From NCBI GenBank assembly GCA_040905965.1, contig JBBDQP010000081.1, positions 1-24,415 of the forward strand: 24,415 bases of DNA, written 5' to 3'. Source of the stretch: DATHWB01 sp040905965 (GTDB taxonomy: Bacteria > Actinomycetota > Acidimicrobiia > Spongiisociales > ZC4RG35). Shown one piece after another: positions 1 to 7,730 of this stretch. The notes beneath the pieces are model-generated. The model searched no databases. It saw only the letters and a program-made list of their open reading frames with translations, and was not told the origin of the DNA. The translations under genes were made by a program, and so were the position numbers. Each line of letters opens with the position of its first letter. Position 1 is the stretch's first letter.

Positions 1-506
1 GCGGTTTCTCCGAATTCGGCGTAGGGGCCTTCGAAGCGGATGGTGGAGGCGTCGACCAGGCTCACGAGGAAGTGCTCGTCGACGAGCGCCTGTTCTTCTG
101 GTGTACGGGCGTCGGCGTCGATTCGTCCCGCCTCCAGGGCGACGAGGTCGTCGAAGACGTTGATGCCTTGCAGCGTGACGTCGCTCTCGTCGACCAACTC
201 CCGGATCAGGTTCTCGAGGTCGACATCGGTGTACTCACCCGGGTTGATGAGGATCCACAGGGTCTCGCCGGCGGTGGCACTGGAGCGGACGACCACCTCG
301 TATTCGGTGATAGCCGCCCCGGACGCGCCGTCGTCATCCTCGCCGTCGCCTTCGGTGGTGGATGTCGAGTAGTCGTCCTGCGGCGCCGTTGTCGTCGTCG
401 ACTCGGTCGGGGCGGTTGTGGTCGTGGTCGTGAGTTCGGCCTCCTCGGGAGAGCAGGCTGCGATCAGGACCACGACGGTAAGAAGTGAGATCAGTCTGCG
501 AACCAC
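1..506 (-). CDS. Putative secreted lipoprotein, 3' end cut by window edge
   Basis: About 168 codons are visible; the gene runs off the left edge. I chose the GTG at 506 because a GGAG Shine-Dalgarno-like motif lies about 10 nt upstream and a lipoprotein signal follows at once: a short basic start (VRR), a hydrophobic stretch, and a lipobox ending LIAAC, whose Cys would be lipidated. After it comes a low-complexity linker rich in Thr, Ser, Asp and Glu (about residues 24-62), typical of actinobacterial cell-surface lipoproteins. An alpha/beta-looking domain follows, beginning near the EYEVVVRSS segment. I do not recognise the family, so no function is assigned. It lies 54 bp downstream of the aminotransferase gene. 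It may be co-transcribed or use a possible -10 (TACGCT, minus strand, 552-547). Export to the outer face of the membrane is inferred from the signal alone. Confidence 0.7.
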   Translation of the reverse strand, partial: MVRRLISLLTVVVLIAACSPEEAELTTTTTTAPTESTTTTAPQDDYSTSTTEGDGEDDDGASGAAITEYEVVVRSSATAGETLWILINPGEYTDVDLENLIRELVDESDVTLQGINVFDDLVALEAGRIDADARTPEEQALVDEHFLVSLVDASTIRFEGPYAEFGET

Positions 507-560
507 GTTGGGACCTCCATGACTTTCGCTTGACTGTCGGGCACTCAGCGTACCGGCCGC

Positions 561-1376
561 TCAGAACAACCGACCGGAGGCGGCGACGTGACGCTTGAAC
601 AAATTGCCAAGGCGCGAGGTGACCGAACCGGTCGGGAACTCCCATTGACCGACACTGATCACAGGGGTCACCTCCTTCACGGTGCTCATGGCGAAGACCT
701 CGTCTGCGCCTGCGACCTCGGCCAACCCGAACCGGCCGGACTCGACGCCGATGCCGTCGCCTTCTGCCAATGCGAGCACATGCCGACGGGTGATGGAGTC
801 GAGGATTCCGAGTTCGGTGGCCGGCACTCGCACGACTCCCCCGACGACCCACCCGACGCAGAACGTCGGACCCTCCAGGACCGTTTCGTCCTCGGCGATC
901 AGCAGGGCATCGTCGAATCCGTCGCGTCCGGCGAGTCGCGTGGCGGCCACGTTCGGTGCGTACGAGGTCGTCTTGATGCCCGCCAGCTCCCATGGCCGTC
1001 CGGCTGGATGCCACGGTGCGGGCCAGGGACGGAGACGGATCGTTCCCGGCGTGAACGGCAACGGGTGATGGATGACGACGATCCGCCGCTCTCCCGACTG
1101 GCCGGGCACCACGTCCCCCCGACCGACGATGATCCGGACGATCCCCGGACCCCCTTCGGAGGCGAGGGATCGGGCCCACGATCCGATGCGGTCGTCATCG
1201 GGCAGCGGGATTCCGACTGCCTCGGCACTCCTGGCGAGCCGAGCCAGGTGGTCGTCGAGGGCGAACAGCACACCCCCGTAACTGCGCACGGCCTCGAAGA
1301 CGCCGTCACCCCGGATGATCGTCGAATCGGTCACAGGGAGCGCTTCTTGGCGGAGGCCGTCGACGAGAGAAATCAT
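561..1376 (-). CDS. Class IV PLP aminotransferase / aminodeoxychorismate lyase-like protein
   Basis: A 271-residue cytoplasmic protein of PLP fold type IV, the family of branched-chain aminotransferase, D-amino acid aminotransferase and 4-amino-4-deoxychorismate lyase (PabC). The start resembles the family N-terminus (RGDGVFEAVRSYGG, about residues 22-35, then a Leu/Arg-rich helix). The segment AGIKTTSY around Lys135 fits the PLP-binding lysine, and VLEGPTFCV with Glu168 fits the conserved glutamate near the pyridine nitrogen. The length is normal for the family. The ATG overlaps the stop of the NAD+ synthetase gene (ATGA), implying translational coupling. Substrate cannot be decided from sequence: lyase for p-aminobenzoate synthesis or an amino-acid transaminase are both possible, and no pabA/pabB is in view. 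Confidence 0.85.
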   Translation of the reverse strand: MISLVDGLRQEALPVTDSTIIRGDGVFEAVRSYGGVLFALDDHLARLARSAEAVGIPLPDDDRIGSWARSLASEGGPGIVRIIVGRGDVVPGQSGERRIVVIHHPLPFTPGTIRLRPWPAPWHPAGRPWELAGIKTTSYAPNVAATRLAGRDGFDDALLIAEDETVLEGPTFCVGWVVGGVVRVPATELGILDSITRRHVLALAEGDGIGVESGRFGLAEVAGADEVFAMSTVKEVTPVISVGQWEFPTGSVTSRLGNLFKRHVAASGRLF

Positions 1377-3013
1377 GGGCGGAAGTGGTTGGTGATCGGG
1401 AGCCGGCGATCGCGGCCGAACGCTTTGGTCGTGATCTTGACTCCGGGTGCGGACTGGCGACGCTTGTACTCGTTGCGATCGACCATCCGGGCGACCCGGC
1501 GCACGAGCGTCTCGTCGAAGCCGTCGCCCACGATCTCCGCCGGTCCCATGTCGTCTTCGATGTAGCGCTCGAGGATGGCGTCGAGGATCTCGTACGGGGG
1601 CAGACTGTCCGTGTCCTTCTGATCCGGCGCGAGTTCGGCAGACGGCGGCTTGTCGATCGTGTTCTGCGGGATCACCTCGCCGTCACGGTTTCGCCACCTC
1701 GCGAGGTCGAACACGAGCGTCTTGAACACGTCCTTCAGCACCGAGTAGCCGCCCGCCATGTCCCCGTAGAGGGTGGCGTATCCGGCAGCCATCTCCGACT
1801 TGTTCCCGGTGGCCACCACCATCGGGCCGTGCTTGTTGGAGACCGCCATGAGCAGCGCTCCTCGGATGCGGGACTGGATGTTCTCTTCCGCCACACCCGA
1901 CTCGGTGCCTTCGAAGGCGGGGGCAAGCGCGGTCAGGTATTCGGAGAAGATGTCGTCCATCGGGATCTGGTCGAAACGCAGGCCGAGGTTGGCTGCGAGC
2001 GCCTTGGAATCCGACACCGAACCTTCCGAGCTGTAGCGGGACGGCATCGTGATGCCCCACACATTCGCGCCACCCAGGGCATCGGCTGCGATCGTGGCGG
2101 TCAGCGCCGAGTCGATGCCGCCCGAAAGTCCGATCACCACCCGGTCGAACCCGTTCTTGCGGCAGTAGTCGCCGAGGCCGGTCACGAGGGCCCGGTACAC
2201 CTCCTCGGTCGGTTCCAGCAGAGCGGTCACACAGCACGGCGCCCGACGGTCACCCCCGGTCGGGACGTCGACGAGGAACCGATCCTCCTCGAACTGAGGA
2301 GACCGATGCAGCAGCGTGCCGTCGGCCGCGAACACCGCAGACGCGCCATCGAAGACCAGTTCGTCCTGGCCTCCGACGAGGTTCACGTACACGACGGGGA
2401 CGCCGCTCGCCCGGGCCCGGGCGGCGAGCATCTCCTCGCGCTCGACGGCCTTGCCACGATGAAACGGCGAGGCGTTGATGTTGAGCAGCACCTGCGCGCC
2501 GGCCTTCGCTTGGGCATACGGAGGTCCGTCGGGAACCCAGATGTCCTCGCAGATCGACACGCCCACCGGCACGCCGCCGACCTCCCAGATCCGGTCGGAA
2601 CCGGCGCCGATCACGAAGTAGCGGTCCTCGTCGAATACGCCGTAGTTGGGCAGAAGGACCTTGTGGTAGACGCCCCGGATCTCACCGCCTTCGAGGATCG
2701 CAGCGGCGTTGGCGACCTGTCGCAGCACGGCGTCGTCCGGGCCACCCCTTCCGTCGGCATCGTCGACAAAGCCGACGACGGTGGTCATACGTCCGGAGCG
2801 GCGGGCGAGGCGACGGACCACCGCCTTGTTCGCCTCGACGAAGGACGGGCGCAGGACCAGATCCTCAGGGGGATATCCGGTGACGGCGAGTTCGGGAACC
2901 AACAGGACGTCGGCTCCGGCTGCCTCCGCCCAGTCCATCGCCTCGGCGATCCTGGCCTCGTTGCCCTCCAAGTCGCCGACCGTGAGGTTGAGCTGGGCTC
3001 CGGCCACTTTCAT
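1373..3013 (-). CDS. nadE: Glutamine-dependent NAD+ synthetase
   Basis: A 546-residue two-domain enzyme for the last step of NAD+ synthesis: deamido-NAD+ plus ATP and glutamine gives NAD+. The N-terminal half is a nitrilase-fold glutaminase with its triad visible as Glu41 (VPELAVTGYPPEDL), Lys118 (YHKVLLPNYGVFDE) and Cys155 (GVSICEDIW). The C-terminal half is the ATP-pyrophosphatase-type synthetase with P-loop SGGIDS (about 297-302), ATGNKSE (401-407) and the family tail with KPPSAEL and DQKD. Length is typical of the single-chain bacterial type. The ATG at 3013 was chosen over upstream in-frame codons because MKVAGAQLNLTVGD is the expected N-terminus and the upstream extension is antibody-like noise of Arg-rich composition. 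The deaminase gene ends 5 bp upstream. A candidate -10 (TAGCCT, 3026-3021) seven bases before the ATG suggests an extra leaderless promoter. Confidence 0.96.
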   Translation of the reverse strand: MKVAGAQLNLTVGDLEGNEARIAEAMDWAEAAGADVLLVPELAVTGYPPEDLVLRPSFVEANKAVVRRLARRSGRMTTVVGFVDDADGRGGPDDAVLRQVANAAAILEGGEIRGVYHKVLLPNYGVFDEDRYFVIGAGSDRIWEVGGVPVGVSICEDIWVPDGPPYAQAKAGAQVLLNINASPFHRGKAVEREEMLAARARASGVPVVYVNLVGGQDELVFDGASAVFAADGTLLHRSPQFEEDRFLVDVPTGGDRRAPCCVTALLEPTEEVYRALVTGLGDYCRKNGFDRVVIGLSGGIDSALTATIAADALGGANVWGITMPSRYSSEGSVSDSKALAANLGLRFDQIPMDDIFSEYLTALAPAFEGTESGVAEENIQSRIRGALLMAVSNKHGPMVVATGNKSEMAAGYATLYGDMAGGYSVLKDVFKTLVFDLARWRNRDGEVIPQNTIDKPPSAELAPDQKDTDSLPPYEILDAILERYIEDDMGPAEIVGDGFDETLVRRVARMVDRNEYKRRQSAPGVKITTKAFGRDRRLPITNHFRP

Positions 3014-3018
3014 GGCGG

Positions 3019-4029
3019 TCAGGCTACCGGTGGCACGGAATGCTGCTGCCACCAGGCGGCCAGACCCACGTGCAGTTCTCGCTTGCGGGCGGCCGACGCC
3101 CACGACCCGTCGATGGCGTTCTCGGTGAGCATCCGCAAGGTCTCGTCGTCGTATCCCAGTTCCGCCAGGGCCGCGAACTCGCCTGCGAGGGTGCAACCGA
3201 ACATGGCGGGATCGTCGGTGTTGATCGTCACGAAGGCCCCCTCGTCGATGAGCGTCCGCACCTGGTGTCGCTCCATCGACGGAGCGACACGGGTCCGCAG
3301 GTTCGAAGTGGGACAGACTTCGAGGGGAATCTGGCATTCGACGAGTTCGCGCACCAGCGCCGGGTCTTCGACCGCACGCACGCCGTGGCCGATCCGGTCG
3401 ACACCGAGATCGTCGATGGCGCGGCGCACGCTGGCGGGACCGGCAGCCTCACCGGCGTGGGCGGTCAGGCGCAAGCCCGCCTCCCGGGCTCTCCGGTACA
3501 CAGGGGCGAACTGTTCGGGCGGATGAAGCTGCTCGGACCCGCCGATGGTGATGCCAACGACGCCGGCGTCCTCGCGGACCGAGATCACTGCCTCCAATGT
3601 GCGCATCGCTGCGATCGGGCCGGTGTCGCGCACGAGATCGGGGACGAGCGCGACTTCGACACCCGTGACCTGGTCCAGCCCACGCCGCACCGCCATCAAC
3701 ATCGCGGCCGGTTCGAGGGGCGAGTCTGTCGGCGAGACGAAGGCTTCGACGTAGACATGACCCTGCCGGCGGAGATCTTCTGCCACTGCAGCAGCGAGGT
3801 ACTGGTAGTCCTCGAGCGTGTCGTGGAACTTCAGCTTCCACTCCCAGACGCCGATGAAGTGGGCGAAATCGGTGAACTCGAAGCGTTCTGCCAGCGCCTC
3901 CGGGCTGGGGACCTCGGGGTCGCCACCGTGACGGCCGATCAGCTCCCACATCGCCTCGGGCGGGATCGCTCCCTCCAGGTGGAGATGCAACTCCACCTTC
4001 GGCATGGACGACCAGTCAATCGTCGGCAT
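3019..4029 (-). CDS. add: Adenosine deaminase family protein
   Basis: A zinc amidohydrolase of about 336 residues that would hydrolyse adenosine (or a close relative such as adenine or an aminodeoxyfutalosine-type nucleoside) to the inosine-type product and ammonia. Seen in order: metal-binding HLHLEG (His15, His17), the helical WEWKLKFHDTLEDYQYL segment, HAGE (His191, Glu194) for metal and catalysis, GHG (His215), the VCPTSNLRT loop and NTDDP with the catalytic/metal Asp pair near 272-273. Length fits bacterial Add. Two starts are possible: ATG 4029, overlapping the methyltransferase stop by 14 bp, and ATG 4005, giving the shorter MPKVELHLHLEG start. Neither has a strong Shine-Dalgarno site, which suits coupled translation. 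The family is certain; the exact purine substrate is inferred. Confidence 0.88.
   Translation of the reverse strand: MPTIDWSSMPKVELHLHLEGAIPPEAMWELIGRHGGDPEVPSPEALAERFEFTDFAHFIGVWEWKLKFHDTLEDYQYLAAAVAEDLRRQGHVYVEAFVSPTDSPLEPAAMLMAVRRGLDQVTGVEVALVPDLVRDTGPIAAMRTLEAVISVREDAGVVGITIGGSEQLHPPEQFAPVYRRAREAGLRLTAHAGEAAGPASVRRAIDDLGVDRIGHGVRAVEDPALVRELVECQIPLEVCPTSNLRTRVAPSMERHQVRTLIDEGAFVTINTDDPAMFGCTLAGEFAALAELGYDDETLRMLTENAIDGSWASAARKRELHVGLAAWWQQHSVPPVA
3021..3026 (-). promoter_or_regulatory. Candidate internal leaderless promoter (-10) for nadE
   Basis: On the minus strand TAGCCT is followed by exactly 7 nt and the nadE ATG, and it overlaps the end of the adenosine deaminase gene. The same TAnnnT-N6/7-start arrangement recurs through the window, so nadE may be transcribed both from the upstream genes and from its own start. 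No clear -35 was identified. Confidence 0.4.
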
Positions 4030-5398
4030 AGGCGGCGAGCCTGGCCCGGCCCTCGGGGTCCAGCAGCTCGATGACGTCGAAGACGGGGCGATCGGGACCG
4101 ACCATCTCCGCCAGAACCCGTGCCAACGGCGAGCGGTCGGGTGGCCGGTGGGAGGTGAGAAGAACGAGGCGCCGGCCTTCCCGGTGGCGCTCGATGGCGG
4201 CGGCCCGGCCGATCGCACGCCAAAACGTCTCGGCCCGGGCGAGGCCAGGCGCAGACGCGCTGAAGGCTCCGGACAGGTCGAACAGCCACCGCTGGCCCGA
4301 CCGGTCGGAGGCCTCGAAGGTGACGTCGATGCCGGGACCGACCTTCGGGTTCTCTCGCACATCGGTGAAACCGGCATCCGCCAGCACCGCCAGCGCCAGG
4401 TCGCGAATGGCCCGTCCTTCGCGGATGGCGGCGTCTGTGACCGACTCGGCCTCCTCGTCGGGATCCGAACTCCGCGGTCCAAGCCCGCTCTCGGCGACGG
4501 CGGCCGCCACTCGTTCGACGGCCCGAGCGTGATATTCGGGGTCGATCTCGTAGCCCACGTAATGACGTCCCGACTGAACGGCGGCGACCGCGGTCGTACC
4601 CGAACCCATGAACGGATCGAGTACCAGATCGCCCCGATAGGTGAACAGTTCGATCAGACGCCTCGGGAGTTCCACCGGGAACGGGGCCGGATGATTGACA
4701 CGGGTGGCGCTCTCGGATCCGATCTCCCAGACGTCTGTCGTCGCCTCCATGAACTCGTCCCGCCAGATGTCCGAGACGTGCGGATGTCCTTCCTCGGCGC
4801 GTTCGCGGGCAGACACCGCCCGGTCGAACCGGCCCTTGGATGCGATCACGATCCGCTCGCTCAGATCCCGCAAGACGGGGTTGGCGGGGCGTTGGAACGT
4901 GCCCCAGGCGGTCGATCCGGACGCGCCACGCGCCTTGACCCAGACGACTTCACCCCGCAGCAGCAGGCCGAGGCGCTCGAAGATCCGCACGACGTCACCG
5001 GAGAGCGACCGGTACGGCCTTCGGCCCAGGTTGGCGACGTTCACCGCCATTCGCCCGCCCGGCTCGAGCGCTCTCACACATTCGGCGAACACCTCTTCGA
5101 GGCCGTGCAGGTAGGCCTGGTACGAGGCGGGGACGTGGCCCTTGCCCATGTCCTCCTCGTACTCCTTGCCCGCGAAGTACGGGGGTGAAGTGACGACGAG
5201 GGCGACGGAGTTGGACGGGACCTCGACCATCTGTCTGGCGTCGCCCAAATGGATGGCGTCGAGCTCTTTCTCCCAGTGGACGTCGCTGTCCTGGCGGATG
5301 ATCGGCGGGTCGAAGCGCTCGTAGAACGCCGAGGCGTCGTGGCTCTCACGCCGGGAAGACCCGAAGCTGGAGGTGCGCGTCCGTCTCGAATCTGCCAC
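4016..5398 (-). CDS. Orphan beta-class DNA methyltransferase with an unusual C-terminal domain
   Basis: A 460-residue S-adenosylmethionine-dependent DNA amino-methyltransferase. The catalytic motif TSPPYF (70-75) comes first and the SAM-binding motif DPFMGSGTT (261-269) later, the beta-class order seen in N4-cytosine and some N6-adenine enzymes. SPPY rather than DPPY leans towards N4-cytosine, but this is not decisive. NHPAPFPVELPRRLIELFT (235-253) is the usual segment before motif I. Residues about 325-460 form an extra domain outside the methyltransferase core. No endonuclease gene is adjacent, so the enzyme looks solitary and may have a regulatory or housekeeping role. The start is GTG at 5398, with TAGCCT six bases upstream, consistent with a leaderless transcript. 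The stop overlaps the adenosine deaminase gene. Confidence 0.88.
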   Translation of the reverse strand: MADSRRTRTSSFGSSRRESHDASAFYERFDPPIIRQDSDVHWEKELDAIHLGDARQMVEVPSNSVALVVTSPPYFAGKEYEEDMGKGHVPASYQAYLHGLEEVFAECVRALEPGGRMAVNVANLGRRPYRSLSGDVVRIFERLGLLLRGEVVWVKARGASGSTAWGTFQRPANPVLRDLSERIVIASKGRFDRAVSARERAEEGHPHVSDIWRDEFMEATTDVWEIGSESATRVNHPAPFPVELPRRLIELFTYRGDLVLDPFMGSGTTAVAAVQSGRHYVGYEIDPEYHARAVERVAAAVAESGLGPRSSDPDEEAESVTDAAIREGRAIRDLALAVLADAGFTDVRENPKVGPGIDVTFEASDRSGQRWLFDLSGAFSASAPGLARAETFWRAIGRAAAIERHREGRRLVLLTSHRPPDRSPLARVLAEMVGPDRPVFDVIELLDPEGRARLAAYADD

Positions 5399-5404
5399 GG
5401 CGCC

Positions 5405-5410
5405 AGGCTA
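5405..5410 (-). promoter_or_regulatory. Candidate leaderless promoter (-10) for the methyltransferase operon
   Basis: TAGCCT on the minus strand lies 6 nt before the GTG start. No Shine-Dalgarno sequence fits in between, so transcription would begin at or next to the start codon. Confidence 0.45.
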
Positions 5411-5453
5411 GACCTCGCCGCCTCTCCGCCTGGTCTGCGTCGCATCCGAGAAG

Positions 5454-5459
5454 TACCCT
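5454..5459 (+). promoter_or_regulatory. Candidate -10 element for the M20 amidohydrolase
   Basis: TACCCT lies 9 nt before the ATG at 5469 with no Shine-Dalgarno sequence between. This implies a leaderless or nearly leaderless transcript. It sits in the 70-bp divergent region shared with the methyltransferase gene. Confidence 0.35.
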
Positions 5460-5468
5460 GTACCGCTC

Positions 5469-6623
5469 ATGCTCGACACCGCACACGTGGTTGAGCGCGT
5501 CCTCCCCACCGTGGTGGAGGTCCGCCGTGCCATACATCGTCATCCCGAACTCTCGAAACAGGAGTTCGCCACCACCGACCTGATCGCCACCCACCTCATC
5601 GAGGGCCGGCTGACCCCGCGACTGCGCACGCCGAAGACGGGTCTGTCGGTGGACGTCGGGACGGAGGGCCCTCTCGTGGTCTTCCGGGCGGATCTCGACG
5701 CCCTCCCGATCACCGAATCTGCCGGACTGAGTTTCGCCTCCGACCAGACCGGCGTGATGCACGCCTGCGGTCACGACGCCCACACCGCCATCACCCTCGG
5801 TCTCGCTCTCGCATGGGCCGAGATCGGGGACGGCCGGCGCGTCCGATTTCTGTTCCAACCTTCCGAAGAGGTCTTTCCCGGCGGGGCGGACGAACTGGTG
5901 GCCGAAGGCCTCGTCAAGGGTGCAACTGCGATCGTTGCATTCCATGTCGACCCTCACCTCCGGACCGGGTACGTCGGGGCGAAGCCGGGAGCCATCACCT
6001 CGTCTGCTGACCGCTTCTCCATCCTGTTGGAAGGACCGGGAGGACACACCGCCCGGCCACACGAGACCGTCGACGTGATCCATGCGGCGGGTCATGTGAT
6101 CGCCAACCTCTCCGGGATCGTGGATCGCCTGCTGGACGCTCGGGCACCGCTCGCCCTCACCTTCGGCCAGGTCCACGGGGGCACCGCCGACAACGTCATC
6201 CCGACGTCGGTGGTCATGTCCGGAACTGTCCGAACGCCGGATCACGACACTTGGGAGCGCGCCCCCGAACTCATTCGCAAGGTCGCCACCGAACTCGCCG
6301 CGCCGTTCGGGGCCGCCGTCGAGATTCGATACAACCGGGGTCTCCCTCCTGTGGTCAACGACGCCGAGCTCGTCGCACGTCTCATGCCGGCGATCGAGCG
6401 GGCGCTCGGTCCCCACACGGTCACCGACACCTACATTTCGATGGGTGGCGAAGACTTCGCCCTTTACCTTCCGGAGACTCCCGGCGCCCTGTTCCGGCTC
6501 GGCTGTGCCGCCGACCCCGCGCAAACCAACGACCTGCATTCCGCCTCGTTCATGCTGGACGAGGCAGCCCTGGAAGTCGGACTCAAGGCAGGTCTCGAGA
6601 TCCTGAAGGAACTGACGGGCTGA
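5469..6623 (+). CDS. M20-family amidohydrolase (N-acyl-amino-acid / hippurate hydrolase type)
   Basis: A 384-residue metallo-amidohydrolase of peptidase family M20D, which removes acyl or conjugated groups from amino acids (for example N-acetyl-amino acids, hippurate or IAA-amino acids). Metal ligands are visible at Cys100 and His102 (MHACGHDAHTA), Glu133/Glu134 (FQPSEEVFPGGA), His159 (AFHVDPHL) and His357 (DLHSASF). The dimerisation domain lies in the middle, about 180-290, with GPGGHTARPHETVD. The length is standard and no signal peptide is seen, so it is cytoplasmic. The gene is divergent from the methyltransferase operon and ends 4 bp before the convergent tyrA stop. The physiological substrate is not predictable from sequence. 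Confidence 0.93.
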   Translation: MLDTAHVVERVLPTVVEVRRAIHRHPELSKQEFATTDLIATHLIEGRLTPRLRTPKTGLSVDVGTEGPLVVFRADLDALPITESAGLSFASDQTGVMHACGHDAHTAITLGLALAWAEIGDGRRVRFLFQPSEEVFPGGADELVAEGLVKGATAIVAFHVDPHLRTGYVGAKPGAITSSADRFSILLEGPGGHTARPHETVDVIHAAGHVIANLSGIVDRLLDARAPLALTFGQVHGGTADNVIPTSVVMSGTVRTPDHDTWERAPELIRKVATELAAPFGAAVEIRYNRGLPPVVNDAELVARLMPAIERALGPHTVTDTYISMGGEDFALYLPETPGALFRLGCAADPAQTNDLHSASFMLDEAALEVGLKAGLEILKELTG

Positions 6624-6627
6624 GACT

Positions 6628-7653
6628 TCAGGATTCGAGGAGACGGAATCCCGACGCGGCCAACGCAGCCCGGAGCTTCTTGGCATCGACGGGTTTGACC
6701 GAAAGAGTGAGAACACCCCCGCCGCCGTGAATGGCGTGGCGGAGCTGCAGGTCGCGGAGGTCGACGCCGCTGTCGGCGAGTGCCTTCCCCACCTCGGCGA
6801 TCTCGCCAGGCCGGTCCTCCAGAATCACACGAACGGCGGCGACCGGAGCCGTCATCCCCCGGCGCAGACGCTGCGCATCGTCCAGCCGGTGGTAGACCGC
6901 ATCGCGGTCCTCGGCTTCGACGAGCCCCGCGAGTTCGGTGAGGGATCCCGCCAACAGCCGGAGTTCTTCGGCGACCGCATCCCGGTTGGCGACCAGCACC
7001 TCCGACCACCACCCCGGATCCGACGCCGCCACTCTGGTGAGGTCGCGGAATCCTCCGGCGACCAAGGCCCGCGCCCCTTCCTCCCGGTTGACCAGGCTGA
7101 CGAGGCTGGCGGCGGTCAGGTGCGGAATGTGACTGGCCGCGGCGACGGCCCTGTCGTGGGCGAGGGCGGTCATCTGCACCGGCACGGCGCCAAGCGACTG
7201 GACGATCGCCGACATTTCCATCAGATCGGCGTCCGACGCGCCGTCCGTGGTGAGTACCCAGATCGCACCGCGGAACATGCCGCCTGACGCGCCCTCCGGA
7301 CCGGCCGACTCCCGACCGGCCATGGGATGTCCGCCCACGAAGCGCCGCACCGATCCTCCGGCTTCGACGACGGGCCGCTTCACACCGGCGACATCGGTGA
7401 CGAGGGCATCGGTTTCGATCGTTCCCAACGTCTCGACGATTGCACCCACCGGACCGGCGAGTACGACCAGATCTGCTCCCGCCACCGCTTCGTCGATCGT
7501 CTCACACGGATCGACGCCTTCCATTCGCGTGGCCAGATCGAGTGCGGTGCCATCAGGGTCGTATCCACGGACATGCCATCCGGCGGTACGGAGGGCAATG
7601 GCCACTGAGGTCCCGATCAGGCCTGTTCCGAGGACGGCGGCTTCGCGTTGCAT
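6628..7653 (-). CDS. tyrA: Prephenate dehydrogenase with C-terminal ACT domain
   Basis: A 341-residue NAD(P)-dependent enzyme that oxidatively decarboxylates prephenate to 4-hydroxyphenylpyruvate in tyrosine synthesis. The Rossmann nucleotide site is GTGLIGTS (9-16). GGHPMAGRESAG (108-119) and the His-Asp pair in ALAHDRAVAAASHIPHL (165-179) are family signatures in the all-helical second domain. Residues about 268-341 form an ACT domain (VRVILEDRPGEIAEVGKAL), which in this family binds tyrosine for feedback inhibition. The ATG at 7653 was chosen because the Rossmann strand begins there; upstream codons encode no recognisable sequence. TAGGCT sits 7 nt upstream, so the transcript is probably leaderless. 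The gene is divergent from the VIT1-like gene across 77 bp. Confidence 0.94.
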   Translation of the reverse strand: MQREAAVLGTGLIGTSVAIALRTAGWHVRGYDPDGTALDLATRMEGVDPCETIDEAVAGADLVVLAGPVGAIVETLGTIETDALVTDVAGVKRPVVEAGGSVRRFVGGHPMAGRESAGPEGASGGMFRGAIWVLTTDGASDADLMEMSAIVQSLGAVPVQMTALAHDRAVAAASHIPHLTAASLVSLVNREEGARALVAGGFRDLTRVAASDPGWWSEVLVANRDAVAEELRLLAGSLTELAGLVEAEDRDAVYHRLDDAQRLRRGMTAPVAAVRVILEDRPGEIAEVGKALADSGVDLRDLQLRHAIHGGGGVLTLSVKPVDAKKLRAALAASGFRLLES

Positions 7654-7660
7654 CGGCGAC

Positions 7661-7666
7661 AGCCTA
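7661..7666 (-). promoter_or_regulatory. Candidate leaderless promoter (-10) for tyrA
   Basis: TAGGCT on the minus strand is followed by 7 nt and the tyrA ATG, with no Shine-Dalgarno sequence. Confidence 0.45.
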
Positions 7667-7718
7667 GAAAGCGCCCGACCCGCAGATTCCGCCAATGGGG
7701 AGCCGGCCGTCGCACCGA

Positions 7719-7724
7719 TACACT
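7719..7724 (+). promoter_or_regulatory. Candidate leaderless promoter (-10) for the VIT1-like gene
   Basis: TACACT is followed by 6 nt and the ATG at 7731. There is no Shine-Dalgarno motif in the short interval. Confidence 0.45.
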
Positions 7725-7730
7725 CATCGC

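Noticed and set aside
3014..3337. An N-terminal extension of about 108 residues on NAD+ synthetase.
   Set aside because: It overlaps the adenosine deaminase 3' end in another frame, is Arg-rich shadow sequence, and the family N-terminus begins at the ATG at 3013.
1385..3526. A 713-codon open frame on the plus strand opposite nadE.
   Set aside because: It is an antisense shadow of high-GC coding sequence. The protein has no recognisable domain, while the minus strand encodes a complete NAD+ synthetase.
5346..6716. A 456-codon minus-strand frame opposite the M20 amidohydrolase.
   Set aside because: Composition is typical antisense noise and the plus strand carries all M20 metal ligands in order.
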